A stretch of 64,000 nucleotides of DNA from assembly GCF_014650695.1 (NCBI RefSeq), contig NZ_BMVL01000005.1:469075-533074 (forward strand). The letters run 5' to 3'. The translations under genes and the position numbers were made by a program. Below are positions 42,450-51,162 of this stretch, piece after piece. Each line of letters opens with the position of its first letter. The first letter of the stretch is position 1. Source of the DNA: Streptomyces avidinii. GTDB taxonomy: Bacteria > Actinomycetota > Actinomycetes > Streptomycetales > Streptomycetaceae. The notes under the pieces are model-generated. The model made no database searches. It was not told where the DNA came from and saw only the letters and a program-made list of their open reading frames with translations.

Positions 42450-42955
42450 GCCCGTGCCGACCTCGCGCTGGTGCTTGACCGCGGTGAAGCCCTGCGCCTG
42501 GGCGGCGAACTCCCGCTCCTGGAGGTCCACGTACGCGGTCATGCCGTGCTCGGCATAGCCGCGGGCGAGGTCGAACATGCCGTGGTTGAGGGAGTGGAAA
42601 CCGGCGAGGGTGATGAACTGGAAGCGGTAGCCCATGGCGCTAAGCTCCCGCCGGAACTTGGCGATCTGGTCGTCGTCCAGCGCGGCCTTCCAGTTGAACG
42701 ACGGCGAGCAGTTGTAGGCGAGCATCCGGTCGGGGTACTGCGCATGGATCGCCTCGGCGAACTCGCGGGCCTGCTCCAGGTCCGGGGTGCCGGTCTCCGC
42801 CCAGATCAGGTCGGCATACGGGGCGTAGGCGAGGCCGCGGGCGATGACCGGGGCCATGCCGTTCTGCACCCGGTAGAAGCCTTCCGCCGTGCGCTCGCCC
42901 GTCACGAACTGCGCGTCGCGCTCGTCGACGTCGCTGGTGATCAGGTTCGCGGCCA
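42450..42955 (-). pseudogene. Isocitrate lyase, C-terminal-half remnant
   Basis: The frame begins LAANLITSDVDERDAQFVTG and continues GFYRVQNGMAPVIARGLAYA, PYADLIWAETGTPDLEQA, LAYNCSPSFNWKAAL and AVKHQREVGTG. This is isocitrate lyase from about its middle onward. The catalytic KKCGH segment and the N-terminal half are absent, and the last residues are replaced by malate synthase. It ends abruptly at 42955 against an enoyl-CoA hydratase fragment on the other strand. Confidence 0.9.
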
Positions 42956-43534
42956 GACATTAAGGAGTTGCAGCCGCAGGGGTACATGGACATGTACCTC
43001 ACCGACTGGTTCACCGCCTGGGACCGCCTCGGCAACCTGCGCACCCCCACCGTCGCCGCCGTATCCGGCTACGCCCTGGGCGGCGGCTGCGAACTGGCCA
43101 TGCTCTGCGACATCCTCCTGGCCGCCGACACCGCCGTCTTCGGCCGGCCCGAGATCAAGCTCGGCGTGATCCCCGGCATCGGCGGCTCGCAGCGGCTCAC
43201 CCGGGCCGTCGGCAAGGCGAAGGCCATGGAGCTCTGCCTCACCGGCCGGACCATGGATGCCGTCGAGGCCGAGCGGGCCGGACTCGTCTCCCGTATCGTC
43301 CCCGCCGATGATCTGATGGCCGAAGCCCTGGCCGTCGCCGAAACGGTCGCGGGCATGTCCGCGCCCGTCGCGATGATGGGGAAGGAGGCGGTCAACCGGG
43401 CCTTCGAGACCACCCTCGCCGAAGGCGTCCGCTTCGAACGCCGCCTCTTCCACGCCGTCTTCGCCACCGCCGACCAGAAGGAGGGCATGAGCGCCTTCGT
43501 GGACAAGAGGTCCCCGGACTTCACCCACCGCTGA
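42956..43534 (+). pseudogene. Enoyl-CoA hydratase lacking its N terminus
   Basis: The crotonase frame starts at 42956 with DIKEL, then TPTVAAVSGYALGGGCELAM, GRPEIKLGVIPGIGGSQRLT, KAMELCLTGRTMDAVEAERA, EAVNRAFETTLAEGVRFERR and ends KRSPDFTHR. The C-terminal two-thirds, including the oxyanion Gly (ALGGGCE) and catalytic Glu (PEIKLG), is intact. The first 60-70 residues with the CoA-binding AAGAD loop are missing. The TTG at 42968, with AAGGAG close by, could start a shortened protein, but it is unlikely to be active. Confidence 0.85.
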
Positions 43535-43540
43535 GGTCCT

Positions 43541-43589
43541 CCCCGAGCGGCTCCTCGTCCTCCCTCCCGGAACGAGGAGCCGCTCGGGG
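43541..43589. terminator. Perfect 18-bp hairpin between convergent genes
   Basis: CCCCGAGCGGCTCCTCGT (43541-43558) pairs exactly with ACGAGGAGCCGCTCGGGG (43572-43589) around a 13-base loop. It lies six bases after the enoyl-CoA hydratase stop and 34 bases before the end of the convergent kinase gene. It is probably bidirectional. Confidence 0.85.
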
Positions 43590-43623
43590 CCAGCACGCGT
43601 GAGCGGGGGCCGGGCGGCCGGGT

Positions 43624-44289
43624 TCAGACCCGGCGGGCGGCGACCGCCGTCAGGGTGTCCTTGACCTCCCGCACCACGCGGGCCGCGTCCTCGGGGTTGT
43701 GCACGACATCCGTGTGGTTCATGTCGATGACGAGGACCTCGCTGGCCGAGTAGTGCTTGTGCACCCAGTCGTCGTAGCCGGACCACAGCGTCCGGTAGTA
43801 CTCGACGAGGCTCTCGTCCTGTTCGAAATCGCGGCCACGCAGACCGATACGGTGCAGCACCGTCTCGAAGTCCGCCTTCAGGTAGACCATGAGATCGGGT
43901 GCCTTGCGGTACGGCAGGCCGTCGATCTCGCGCATCATCTCGCCCAGGAGTCCCTCGTACACCTGCATTTCGAGGGAGCTGATCCGCCCCAGGTCGTGAT
44001 TGACCTTGGCGAAGTACCAGTCCTCGTAGATGGACCGGTCGAGCACGTTGTCGCCCTGCTTGTACGCCTCCTTGATCGCGGCGAACCGCGTCTGCAGGAA
44101 GTAGAGCTGGAGCAGGAAGGGGTAGCGCTTGGCCTGGATCTCCTCGGGGCTCGCCGTGTAGAAGAGCGGAAGGATCGGGTTGTCCTCCACGCTCTCGTAG
44201 AAGACCTCGCTGCCCAGCTCCTTGGCGATCAGTTCGGCGACGCTCGTCTTGCCGATTCCGATCATGCCTCCGACGCAGATCACTGGCAT
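43624..44289 (-). CDS. Deoxynucleoside kinase family protein
   Basis: This 221-residue P-loop kinase has VICVGGMIGIGKTSVAELI (Walker A), YESVEDNPILPLFY, QLYFLQTRFAAIKEAY, the LDRSIYEDWYFA motif with the catalytic acid and substrate-binding Arg, LKADFETVLHRIGLRGRDFE, and a lid/second Arg region. It phosphorylates deoxyribonucleosides for nucleotide salvage. Which bases it accepts cannot be told from sequence. GGGAGAAG upstream of ATG 44289 supports the start. Length and motifs look complete, unlike its neighbours. Confidence 0.93.
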   Translation of the reverse strand: MPVICVGGMIGIGKTSVAELIAKELGSEVFYESVEDNPILPLFYTASPEEIQAKRYPFLLQLYFLQTRFAAIKEAYKQGDNVLDRSIYEDWYFAKVNHDLGRISSLEMQVYEGLLGEMMREIDGLPYRKAPDLMVYLKADFETVLHRIGLRGRDFEQDESLVEYYRTLWSGYDDWVHKHYSASEVLVIDMNHTDVVHNPEDAARVVREVKDTLTAVAARRV

Positions 44290-44577
44290 ACCTCACTTCT
44301 CCCTGGGGGTTTTCTGTTCGTGGGCGGTGGGCCGAGCGCCACGCACCACTGAGACGCACGCCGGTGGTCAGGCGATTCCCCGGGATCTTCATGATCAGCG
44401 TCACGTGTCGGCCGTCCGGACCACGGCCCGGTCCCGGGCCGCTCTCCTCGACCGGCCCGACCGTTCCGCAGCCATGCGGCCGCCCTGAATCCTAAATGAC
44501 GATCTGCCCCGTGCAGGCCCAGAGCGTCGGCGCCCGCCTCACCCCGCCCGCCGCCTGCCCGCCTCGCTCCGCCCGCC

Positions 44578-45159
44578 TCACCCCGCCCGTGTTTCCGCCA
44601 CCGCGTGGGAGACCCGTACGGCGTCCGCCGTCGCCCGTACGTCGTGCACCCTGACGGCCCAGGCGCCCTGGTGGGCGGCGATGGCCGACAGGGCGGCCGT
44701 GGCCGCATCCCGACCGTCGGCAGGGGGCGGCGTGCCGTCGGCGCCGGCCAGGACCCGGCCGAGGAATCGCTTCCGGGAGCCCGCGACCAGCACGGGCCGC
44801 CCCAGCGCACGCAGCTCGGCCAGCCCGGCCACCAGGCGCAGGTCGTGCTGCGCCAGCTTGGCGAAGCCCAGGCCCGGGTCGATCACGAGCCGCTCGGGCG
44901 GGATGCCGGCGCCCACCACGGCGTCCATCCGGGCGCGCAGCTCCGCGACGACCTCGCCGACGACGTCCCCGTACACCGCGCGGCTGTTCATGTCGTGGCT
45001 GTGGCCGCGCCAGTGCATGACGACGCAGGGGACGCCGCCGGCCGCCACGGCCGCGAGCATGGCCGGGTCCGCCAGGCCACCGCTCACGTCGTTGACGAGA
45101 ACCGCGCCCGCGTCGATCGCCTGCTCGGCGACGCGGGCGCGGCTGTACACCATGGGCAT
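44578..45159 (-). pseudogene. folP: Dihydropteroate synthase lacking its N-terminal half of the barrel
   Basis: The frame (193 codons) reads ARVAEQAIDAGAVLVNDVSG, PCVVMHWRGHSHDM, PPERLVIDPGLGFAKLAQHD, RPVLVAGSRKRFLG and AVRVHDVRATADAVRV. These are the later strands of dihydropteroate synthase, with NDVSG, DPGxGFxK, SRK and RVHD motifs intact. The first strands (NxTPDSFSDGG, STRPG) that bind the pterin pyrophosphate are missing. ATG 45159 has GGAG upstream, so a short protein may still be made. It is presumably a decayed second copy. The 288-base gap 44290-44577 holds only direct repeats of CCCGCCTCACCCCGCCCG. Confidence 0.85.
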
Positions 45160-45202
45160 GGGGGTCTTCTCCGGGAGAGGTGGGTTCACGGCACGCAGCC
45201 GC

Positions 45203-45226
45203 GTATGTGCGTATGTGCGTATGTGC
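45203..45226. repeat. Three tandem copies of GTATGTGC
   Basis: Exact octamer repeats sit between the truncated folP-like gene and the metE terminator hairpin, abutting the latter. They occupy the position of the breakpoint region upstream of the folP remnant. Confidence 0.85.
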
Positions 45227-45273
45227 GGCCGGGCCGGGACGGACACCCCCTGGGTGTCCGTCCCGGCCCGGCC
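45227..45273 (-). terminator. Terminator of metE, perfect 21-bp stem
   Basis: The left arm 45227-45247 (GGCCGGGCCGGGACGGACAC plus C) is exactly complementary to 45253-45273 around the loop CCCTG. It starts six bases beyond the metE stop. Confidence 0.9.
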
Positions 45274-45278
45274 ACGGG

Positions 45279-47603
45279 TCAGGAACCGCCGGCCGTGAGG
45301 TCCGCGCGGACCTCGTGCGCGGCCGCGACGAGGTTCTCCAGGGAGGCCCGGGTCTCGGTCCAGCCGCGGGTCTTCAGGCCGCAGTCGGGATTGACCCAGA
45401 GCCGCTCGGCGGGGATGGCCCGGAGCCCCTTGCGCAGCAGGGCTGCCGCCTCCTGGGCGGAGGGGATGCGGGGCGAGTGGATGTCCCAGACGCCGGGACC
45501 GGCCTCACGCGGGTAGCCGTGCTCGGCGAGCTCGTCCGCGACCTGCATGTGGGAGCGGGCGGCCTCCAGGCTGATGACGTCGGCGTCGAGGTCGTCGATG
45601 GCCCGGACGATGTCGCCGAACTCCGCGTAGCACATGTGGGTGTGGATCTGGGTGTCCGGCCGGACACCGCTGGTGGTGAGCCGGAAGGACTCGGTGGCCC
45701 AGGCCAGGTACCCCGCGTGGTCGGCGGCCCGCAGCGGAAGGGTCTCGCGCAGGGCCGGCTCGTCGACCTGGATGACCGAGGTACCGGCCGCCTCCAGGTC
45801 GCCCACCTCGTCGCGCAGGGCGAGTGCCACCTGGCGGGCGGTGTCGCCGAGGGGCTGGTCGTCGCGTACGAAGGACCAGGCGAGCATGGTGACGGGGCCG
45901 GTCAGCATGCCCTTGACCGGCTTGGTCGTCTGCGACTGGGCGTACGAGGTCCAGCGCACGGTCATCGGCTCGGGGCGGGAGATGTCCCCGGCCAGCACCG
46001 GCGGGCGGACGTAGCGGGTGCCGTAGGACTGCACCCAGCCGTGCTGGGTGGCGAGGTATCCCGTCAGCTGCTCGGCGAAGTACTGCACCATGTCGTTGCG
46101 TTCGGGCTCGCCGTGCACGAGCACGTCGATACCGGTCTTCTCCTGGAAGGAGAGGACCTCGCGGATCTCGTCCTTGATCCGCTCCTCGTACCCGGCGGTG
46201 TCGATGCGCCCGGCCCGCAGATCGGCGCGCGCGGTGCGCAGCTCGTTCGTCTGCGGGAACGACCCGATGGTGGTCGTGGGCAGCAGGGGCAGCCCCAGGT
46301 GGGCGCGCTGGGCGACGGTCCGCTGCGCGTACGGCTGGGAACGGCGTCCGTCCGCGTCGGTGACGGCCGCGGTACGGGCGCGGACGGCGGGATCGCGGGT
46401 GATGGCGGAACCGGCGCGGGAGGCGAGGTCGGCGCGGTTGGCGGCGAGTTCGGCGGCGATGGCGTCCGTGCCCTGGGCGAGGCCTCGGGCGAGGGTGGTG
46501 ATCTCGGTGGTCTTCTGGCGGGCGAAGGCGAGCCAGCGGCGGATCTGGGGATCGACGTCGCGTTCGGCGTTGGCGTCCAGCGGCACGTGCAGGAGGGAGC
46601 AGGACGCGGCGACGTCCACCCGGTCGGCGAGGCCGAGCAGGGTGCCGAGGGTGGTCAGGGACTTCTGGAAGTCGTTGATCCAGATGTTGCGGCCGTTGAC
46701 CACACCGGCGACGAGTCGCTTGCCGGGCAGGCCGCCGACGGCGGCGAGGTCGGCGAGGTTCGCGGCGGCGCCCTCGGTGAAGTCCAGCGCGAGGCCCTCG
46801 ACGGGCGCGGCGGCGAGCACCTGGAGGGCGTCGCCGAGCCGGTCGAAGTAGGAGGCGACGAGCAGCTTGGGCCGGTCGGGCAGTGCGCCGAGCTCCCGGT
46901 AGGTGCGGGCGGCGGCGTTCAGGTCGGCCGGGGTACGGTCCTGGACCAGGGCGGGCTCGTCCAGCTGCACCCACTCGGCACCGGCGGCGTGCAGGTCGGC
47001 CAGGACCTGGGCGTAGACGGGCAGCAGCCGGTCGAGCAGGGTCAGCGGCTGGAAGTCGGCGGCCACGCCCGGGGCCGGCTTGGCCAGCAGCAGGTAGGTG
47101 ACGGGTCCGACGAGGACCGGGCGGGCCGCGTGGCCCAGCGCGAGCGCTTCCGTCAGCTCGGCGACCTGCTTGGTGGAGTCGGCGGTGAAGACGGTGTCCG
47201 GCCCGAGTTCGGGCACGAGGTAGTGGTAGTTGGTGTCGAACCACTTGGTCATCTCCAGCGGGGCGACGTCCTGGGTGCCCCGGGCCATCGCGAAGAAGCC
47301 GTCGAGTGCGTCGGCCTCGACGGCCGCGCGGTGCCGCTCGGGAACAGCGCCGACCATGACACTGGTGTCCAGGACGTGGTCGTAGTACGAGAAGTCACCG
47401 GTCGGCACCTCGGTGATCCCGGCGTCGGCCAGCTGCTGCCAGTTCGAACGGCGGAGGTCGGCCGCGGTCTGCCGGAGGGCGTCGGCGGTGACGCGGCCCT
47501 TCCAGTAGCCCTCGACGGCCCTCTTCAGTTCGCGGTTCTGTCCCTGGCGGGGGTAGCCGTAAACGGTGGCTCGTGCTGCCGCGGCTGCGGGCTTCGCTGT
47601 CAC
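45279..47603 (-). CDS. metE: Cobalamin-independent methionine synthase
   Basis: This 774-residue protein is full length. The N-terminal barrel opens with GYPRQGQNRELKRAVEGYW; the catalytic barrel has TTTIGSFPQTNELR, DVLVHGEPERNDMVQYFAEQ, KGMLTGPVTMLAWSFVR, IQVDEPALRETLPL, IHTHMCYAEF and VNPDCGLKTRGW. The His and Cys of HTHMC and the Cys of PDCGLK, with Glu of HGEPER, are the zinc ligands. It transfers methyl from methyl-tetrahydrofolate triglutamate to homocysteine. GTG 47603 has AAGGAG six bases upstream. A cobalamin riboswitch lies in its leader, so it is expected to be shut off when B12 is available. Confidence 0.97.
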   Translation of the reverse strand: MTAKPAAAAARATVYGYPRQGQNRELKRAVEGYWKGRVTADALRQTAADLRRSNWQQLADAGITEVPTGDFSYYDHVLDTSVMVGAVPERHRAAVEADALDGFFAMARGTQDVAPLEMTKWFDTNYHYLVPELGPDTVFTADSTKQVAELTEALALGHAARPVLVGPVTYLLLAKPAPGVAADFQPLTLLDRLLPVYAQVLADLHAAGAEWVQLDEPALVQDRTPADLNAAARTYRELGALPDRPKLLVASYFDRLGDALQVLAAAPVEGLALDFTEGAAANLADLAAVGGLPGKRLVAGVVNGRNIWINDFQKSLTTLGTLLGLADRVDVAASCSLLHVPLDANAERDVDPQIRRWLAFARQKTTEITTLARGLAQGTDAIAAELAANRADLASRAGSAITRDPAVRARTAAVTDADGRRSQPYAQRTVAQRAHLGLPLLPTTTIGSFPQTNELRTARADLRAGRIDTAGYEERIKDEIREVLSFQEKTGIDVLVHGEPERNDMVQYFAEQLTGYLATQHGWVQSYGTRYVRPPVLAGDISRPEPMTVRWTSYAQSQTTKPVKGMLTGPVTMLAWSFVRDDQPLGDTARQVALALRDEVGDLEAAGTSVIQVDEPALRETLPLRAADHAGYLAWATESFRLTTSGVRPDTQIHTHMCYAEFGDIVRAIDDLDADVISLEAARSHMQVADELAEHGYPREAGPGVWDIHSPRIPSAQEAAALLRKGLRAIPAERLWVNPDCGLKTRGWTETRASLENLVAAAHEVRADLTAGGS

Positions 47604-47782
47604 GGAACTCTCCTTCGCGAGATGTGTCCTGAACATCCCGGGGACGGGACGCGGACGCGAAGGAAACGACAGAACGGGCGGCCCACGTCGCGGAAGACGC
47701 CGCACGTGCCGCTCGCTGTGTACGCCGACCCGCCCACGAGGTCACCGGAAATGGCCGCATGCGAACGGTCGCGTGCGGGCAA

Positions 47783-47955
47783 CGGGCAGGTCTTCGGACT
47801 CGCGGGCACGCCTGCCGGTCTCCCGGCGGGCACCTACTGGCCGTCGCTTCCCAGGACCGTTGTCCGGTCCCAGTGCGTATGACGGCGGTCGTTCCCGCTC
47901 ACCGCTGCGGGGCAGTCCCGGATTCCCACCGGGTTCCCTCTTACGACGCATCCCG
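47783..47955 (-). ncRNA. Cobalamin (adenosylcobalamin) riboswitch upstream of metE
   Basis: On the minus strand the leader shows the conserved B12-box elements in order: GGGAACCCGGTGGGAATCC, GGGACTGCCCCGCAGCGGTG, then a variable stem, GGAAGCGACGGCCAGTAGG, and finally GCGAGTCCGAAGACCTGCC, which closes P1. This is a complete class I type aptamer. It lies about 180 bases upstream of the metE start, and repression on B12 binding is known for metE of several actinomycetes. No clear intrinsic terminator was seen after it, so control may be translational. Confidence 0.95.
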
Positions 47956-48086
47956 CCTGGCGGACGGGGCGAACCAGCTGCGGAAACCACACTAGGCGGA
48001 CTCGCTGGAGCGTGACTGCAGCCGTCCACATGCCGGACCGCGGAAATGAGACACCGGTCCCGGCGATCGGGGCCCGAGTACCGTCG

Positions 48087-48125
48087 CCCGTGCGTCCGGC
48101 CGCGACGCGCGTCCGGCCGCACGGG
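48087..48125 (-). terminator. Hairpin after the amino-acid permease gene
   Basis: CCCGTGCG (48087-48094) pairs with CGCACGGG (48118-48125), and the interior adds a further imperfect CCGG stem. It lies 18 bases beyond the permease stop, upstream of the riboswitch-bearing leader. Confidence 0.45.
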
Positions 48126-48142
48126 CCTCGTGCCGGGCGGGG

Positions 48143-49675
48143 TCAGACGATGTCCTCGGCGATCTCCGCCTGTTCGCGGGCGTTGCCGTAGGCCGACGGG
48201 GTGCCGTACGAGCGGCGGGCGACGTACCACCAGACGCTGGCCAGGACCAGCACCACCGCCAGGGCGATCACGGCGTAGTTCATCGAGTCGATGGTGACCG
48301 GGGACTTCTGGGGCAGGCAGAACAGGACGGTGACGAGCGCCACCCAGACGACGGCGATCCAGCCGATCGGCTTGCTCCACTTGCCCAGGCTCCAGGGGCC
48401 GGGCTCGAAGCGGTTGCCCGCGCGCAGGCGCAGGTAGATCGGGATGGCGTAGGCCGGGGTGATGCCGATGACGTTGATGGCGGTCACGGCCCCGTAGGCG
48501 GTGGCGGAGTACAGCGACGGGAGGGCCAGTACGCCCGCGACGGCGACTGCGAGCCAGACGGCCGGAACCGGTGTCTGGGTCCGGCTGCTGACCTTGCGCC
48601 ACAGGGCCGAGCCGGGCAGTGCGTTGTCACGGCTGAACGCGAAGACCATCCGGCTCGCGGCGGCGACCTCGGCGTTGCCGCAGAAGAGCTGCGCGACGAT
48701 GACGACGAGGAGCAGGGCGGTGGCGCCGCCGGAGCCCAGCGCGTCGATGAAGATCTGGGCGGGCGGGACGCCGGTGGCGCTGCCCTGGACGGCCGCGTAG
48801 TCCTGGATGGCGAAGGTGAGGCCGGCGAGCAGGGCGAAACCGGCGATCCAGGAGACCCAGATGGCCCGGACGATGCCCTTGGCGGCCGAGACGGACGCGT
48901 TGGAGGTCTCCTCCGAGAGGTGCGCGGAGGCGTCGTAGCCGGAGAAGGTGTACTGGGCGAGGAGCAGGCCGACCGCCGCCACGTAGAACGGGTTGGCCCA
49001 GCCGGTGTCGTTGACGAACTCGGTGAAGACGAACGAGGCCGACTGGTGGTTGTCGGGGACGAAGGCAAGGGCGCCGACGATCACGGCGACACCGCCCAGG
49101 TGCCACCAGACGCTGATGGAGTTGAGCACGCTGACGAGGCGGACGCCGAAGAGGTTGAGTGCGGCGTGCAGCAGCAGGATGCACAGGAAGATCAGGAAGG
49201 TCGAGCCGGGGGTGGGCACGAACCCGAAGCGCAGGTTGAGGAAGGCGCCGGTGAACAGGGCGGCGCCGTAGTCGATTCCGGCGATGGCGCCGAGCAGGCC
49301 GAGCAGGTTCAGCCAGCCCGTGTACCAGCCCCAGCGGCGTCCGCCGAGCCGGTCGGCCATGTAGTAGAGCGCCCCGGAGGTGGGGTAGGCGCTGGTCACC
49401 TCTGCCAGGGCGAGGCCCACGCAGAGCACGAAGAGGCCCACGCCGACCCAGCCCCACAGCATCACGGCCGGGCCGCCGGAGCCCATGCCGAAGCCGTAGA
49501 GGGTCATGCAGCCGGAGAGGACGGATATGACCGAGAAGCTGATGGCGAAGTTGCCGAAGCCGCCCATCCGCCGGGCGAGCACCGGCTGGTAGCCGAGTTC
49601 CCTGAGCCGCTGTTCCTCGTCCTGCTGGGGTGGGGCCTTGCGGTCCGGGCGGGCTGCCCATTCGGTTCTGGACAC
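48143..49675 (-). CDS. APC-family amino-acid/amine permease
   Basis: This 510-residue protein has about 12 membrane helices. RRMGGFGNFAISFSVISVLS and GCMTLYGFGMGSGGPAVMLW are the helix 1 region, followed by AEVTSAYPTSGALYYMADRL. This is the pattern of the ACT/GABA-type amino-acid transporter family (choline, GABA or ethanolamine permeases). SGYDASAHLSEETSNASV near helix 6-7 supports it. GTG 49675 has GGAGG eight bases upstream. It lies 97 bases after an unknown 326-residue protein on the same strand, and may share its promoter. The substrate cannot be named. Confidence 0.9.
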   Translation of the reverse strand: MSRTEWAARPDRKAPPQQDEEQRLRELGYQPVLARRMGGFGNFAISFSVISVLSGCMTLYGFGMGSGGPAVMLWGWVGVGLFVLCVGLALAEVTSAYPTSGALYYMADRLGGRRWGWYTGWLNLLGLLGAIAGIDYGAALFTGAFLNLRFGFVPTPGSTFLIFLCILLLHAALNLFGVRLVSVLNSISVWWHLGGVAVIVGALAFVPDNHQSASFVFTEFVNDTGWANPFYVAAVGLLLAQYTFSGYDASAHLSEETSNASVSAAKGIVRAIWVSWIAGFALLAGLTFAIQDYAAVQGSATGVPPAQIFIDALGSGGATALLLVVIVAQLFCGNAEVAAASRMVFAFSRDNALPGSALWRKVSSRTQTPVPAVWLAVAVAGVLALPSLYSATAYGAVTAINVIGITPAYAIPIYLRLRAGNRFEPGPWSLGKWSKPIGWIAVVWVALVTVLFCLPQKSPVTIDSMNYAVIALAVVLVLASVWWYVARRSYGTPSAYGNAREQAEIAEDIV

Positions 49676-49772
49676 GGCGGTACCTCCGGGGGTCTGTGGA
49701 GCACGGGGGACGGTGGAGCGTGGGGGTGCGGTGGAGCGAGCGGGGCCGTGCCGTGGGGAAGGGAGGCGGGGG

Positions 49773-50753
49773 TCAGTTCCGGCCGGCCAGGCTGCGGGAC
49801 CTGGCCTGCAGGAACACCTCCTCGGCGAGGGCACGGTCGGCCGGGTCACGGGTCCGCTGGGCCCATGGCACGGTGGTCCAGTACGGCCCGATGGTGTCGA
49901 AGACCCGGGCCGCCTCCTTGAACTGGAGGGCTCCCCACAGTGCGTGGGCGAGCTGGTTCAGATCGAGCGGGGAGGCGCGCGGCAGATCGGCGTGGTGGAA
50001 CCAGGTGTCCATGGCGCGCAGGGCGTCGCGGACGGCGTCCTCGGCGACCCAGTGCAGGTCGAGGGCCCGCTCCTGGCCCCGTTCGCGCCGGTAGCGCTCG
50101 ACCCGTACGTACAGCGGCAGGACGTGCAGGGCGGATCCCGGGGGTGCGGAACCGGCCGCCCAGTGCACGAAGTTGGCTGCCTCGGAGAGCGGTCCGGGCG
50201 TGCCCGCGTACACGAACTGGAGCATGCGGTGGTAGGCCTCGCGGTTGTGCGGGTCGCGCTTGTCGGCCTCCGCGAGGATGCCCCAGGGGCCCGGGGGCAG
50301 CATCGGTCCGGGCGGCGCGATCCGGTGCTCGGCCATCTGCCGGTGCTCGTCGAGGAGGGCGAGGGCGAGCAGGCAGACCCAGGGCACGGGGTCGGCGGGG
50401 CTGATGCCGGCGGCCTCCCGGCAGGTTTCCCAGGCCTCCTGCCACAGCTCGCCGGTGCGGGGGTGCCCGGCCCGGTGGGCGCGGACGGCCCGCTCGACGG
50501 TGACGCGCGTGTGCATCACCAGTGCGGCGACGCTGTTCGGTTCCTCGGTACGCCAGGCCTGGACCACGTCGGATCCGGCGGAGATGGCGGCGAGGACCTG
50601 GGTGCGCTGGGTCCACAGTCCCCAGCCTTCGGTGCGTTCGAGTAAGCGCGCCATCGACACCCAGCGCCCGGTGCGCACGTCCTGGGCGGCGGAACGCAGC
50701 TCGTTGTCGTGGCCGGCCGGATGGTAGACGGGCCGGAAATCGCTGCCCGCCAT
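49773..50753 (-). CDS. Hypothetical helical-repeat protein
   Basis: This 326-residue soluble protein is made mainly of helices: LRSAAQDVRTGRWVSMARLL, VAALVMHTRVTVERAVRAHR, ETCREAAGISPADPVPWVCL, ANFVHWAAGSAPPGSALHVL. It resembles TPR-like solenoid proteins found as single genes in streptomycetes and without a known role. ATG 50753 is the likely start; the frame stays open to 50909 without a better ribosome site. It is followed by the permease gene on the same strand. Confidence 0.65.
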   Translation of the reverse strand: MAGSDFRPVYHPAGHDNELRSAAQDVRTGRWVSMARLLERTEGWGLWTQRTQVLAAISAGSDVVQAWRTEEPNSVAALVMHTRVTVERAVRAHRAGHPRTGELWQEAWETCREAAGISPADPVPWVCLLALALLDEHRQMAEHRIAPPGPMLPPGPWGILAEADKRDPHNREAYHRMLQFVYAGTPGPLSEAANFVHWAAGSAPPGSALHVLPLYVRVERYRRERGQERALDLHWVAEDAVRDALRAMDTWFHHADLPRASPLDLNQLAHALWGALQFKEAARVFDTIGPYWTTVPWAQRTRDPADRALAEEVFLQARSRSLAGRN

Positions 50754-51162
50754 CACCTCGTCCCGGGCGACGGGCGGCGACTGCGGCCCGGTCGGGCGTG
50801 TGCTGCGGTGGTCGTGATCATCAGTCCTCGGATCGCATGGAGGGTGGGTCGATCCGGTGCTCGGCCGCCGCGCTGCAGCCTTGCCCGGTGCCAGGGATGC
50901 GTGAACCATGCGAGAACTGTTCGGCGAACCCCCGCCGTTGACCCACGGTCGATGTCGCTGCCCGTTGATCGGCGATCACTATAGAGCGATCGTGAGCATT
51001 CGCACCCAGAATCTTGTTCGAACGCAAGTATCAAGCCAGAAGCGGGATGTGATTATGCGTCAGTGCTGCGCGCAAGCGGCCGGCGGATCTTGACGGGTGG
51101 CGTCCGCTGGTGAAGGCTTCCGACCGATGTTCGATCACGGTGACACCAGGGACGGAGCGGTG
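50754..51162. other. Divergent intergenic region
   Basis: About 400 bases between the helical-repeat gene and the kinase operon. The part 50960-51060 is AT-richer and carries CGATC (50973-50977) and GATCG (50988-50992) as a weak inverted repeat, a possible operator. No regulator gene is present here. Confidence 0.35.

Noticed and set aside
45227..45273. The 21-bp inverted repeat as a mobile-element end
   Set aside because: It immediately follows the metE stop with a five-base loop, as a terminator should; no transposase or target duplication was seen.
51000..51015. GTTCGAA-like sequence as a tRNA T-loop
   Set aside because: No acceptor stem, anticodon arm or CCA-proximal pairing could be built around it; no tRNA was found in the window.
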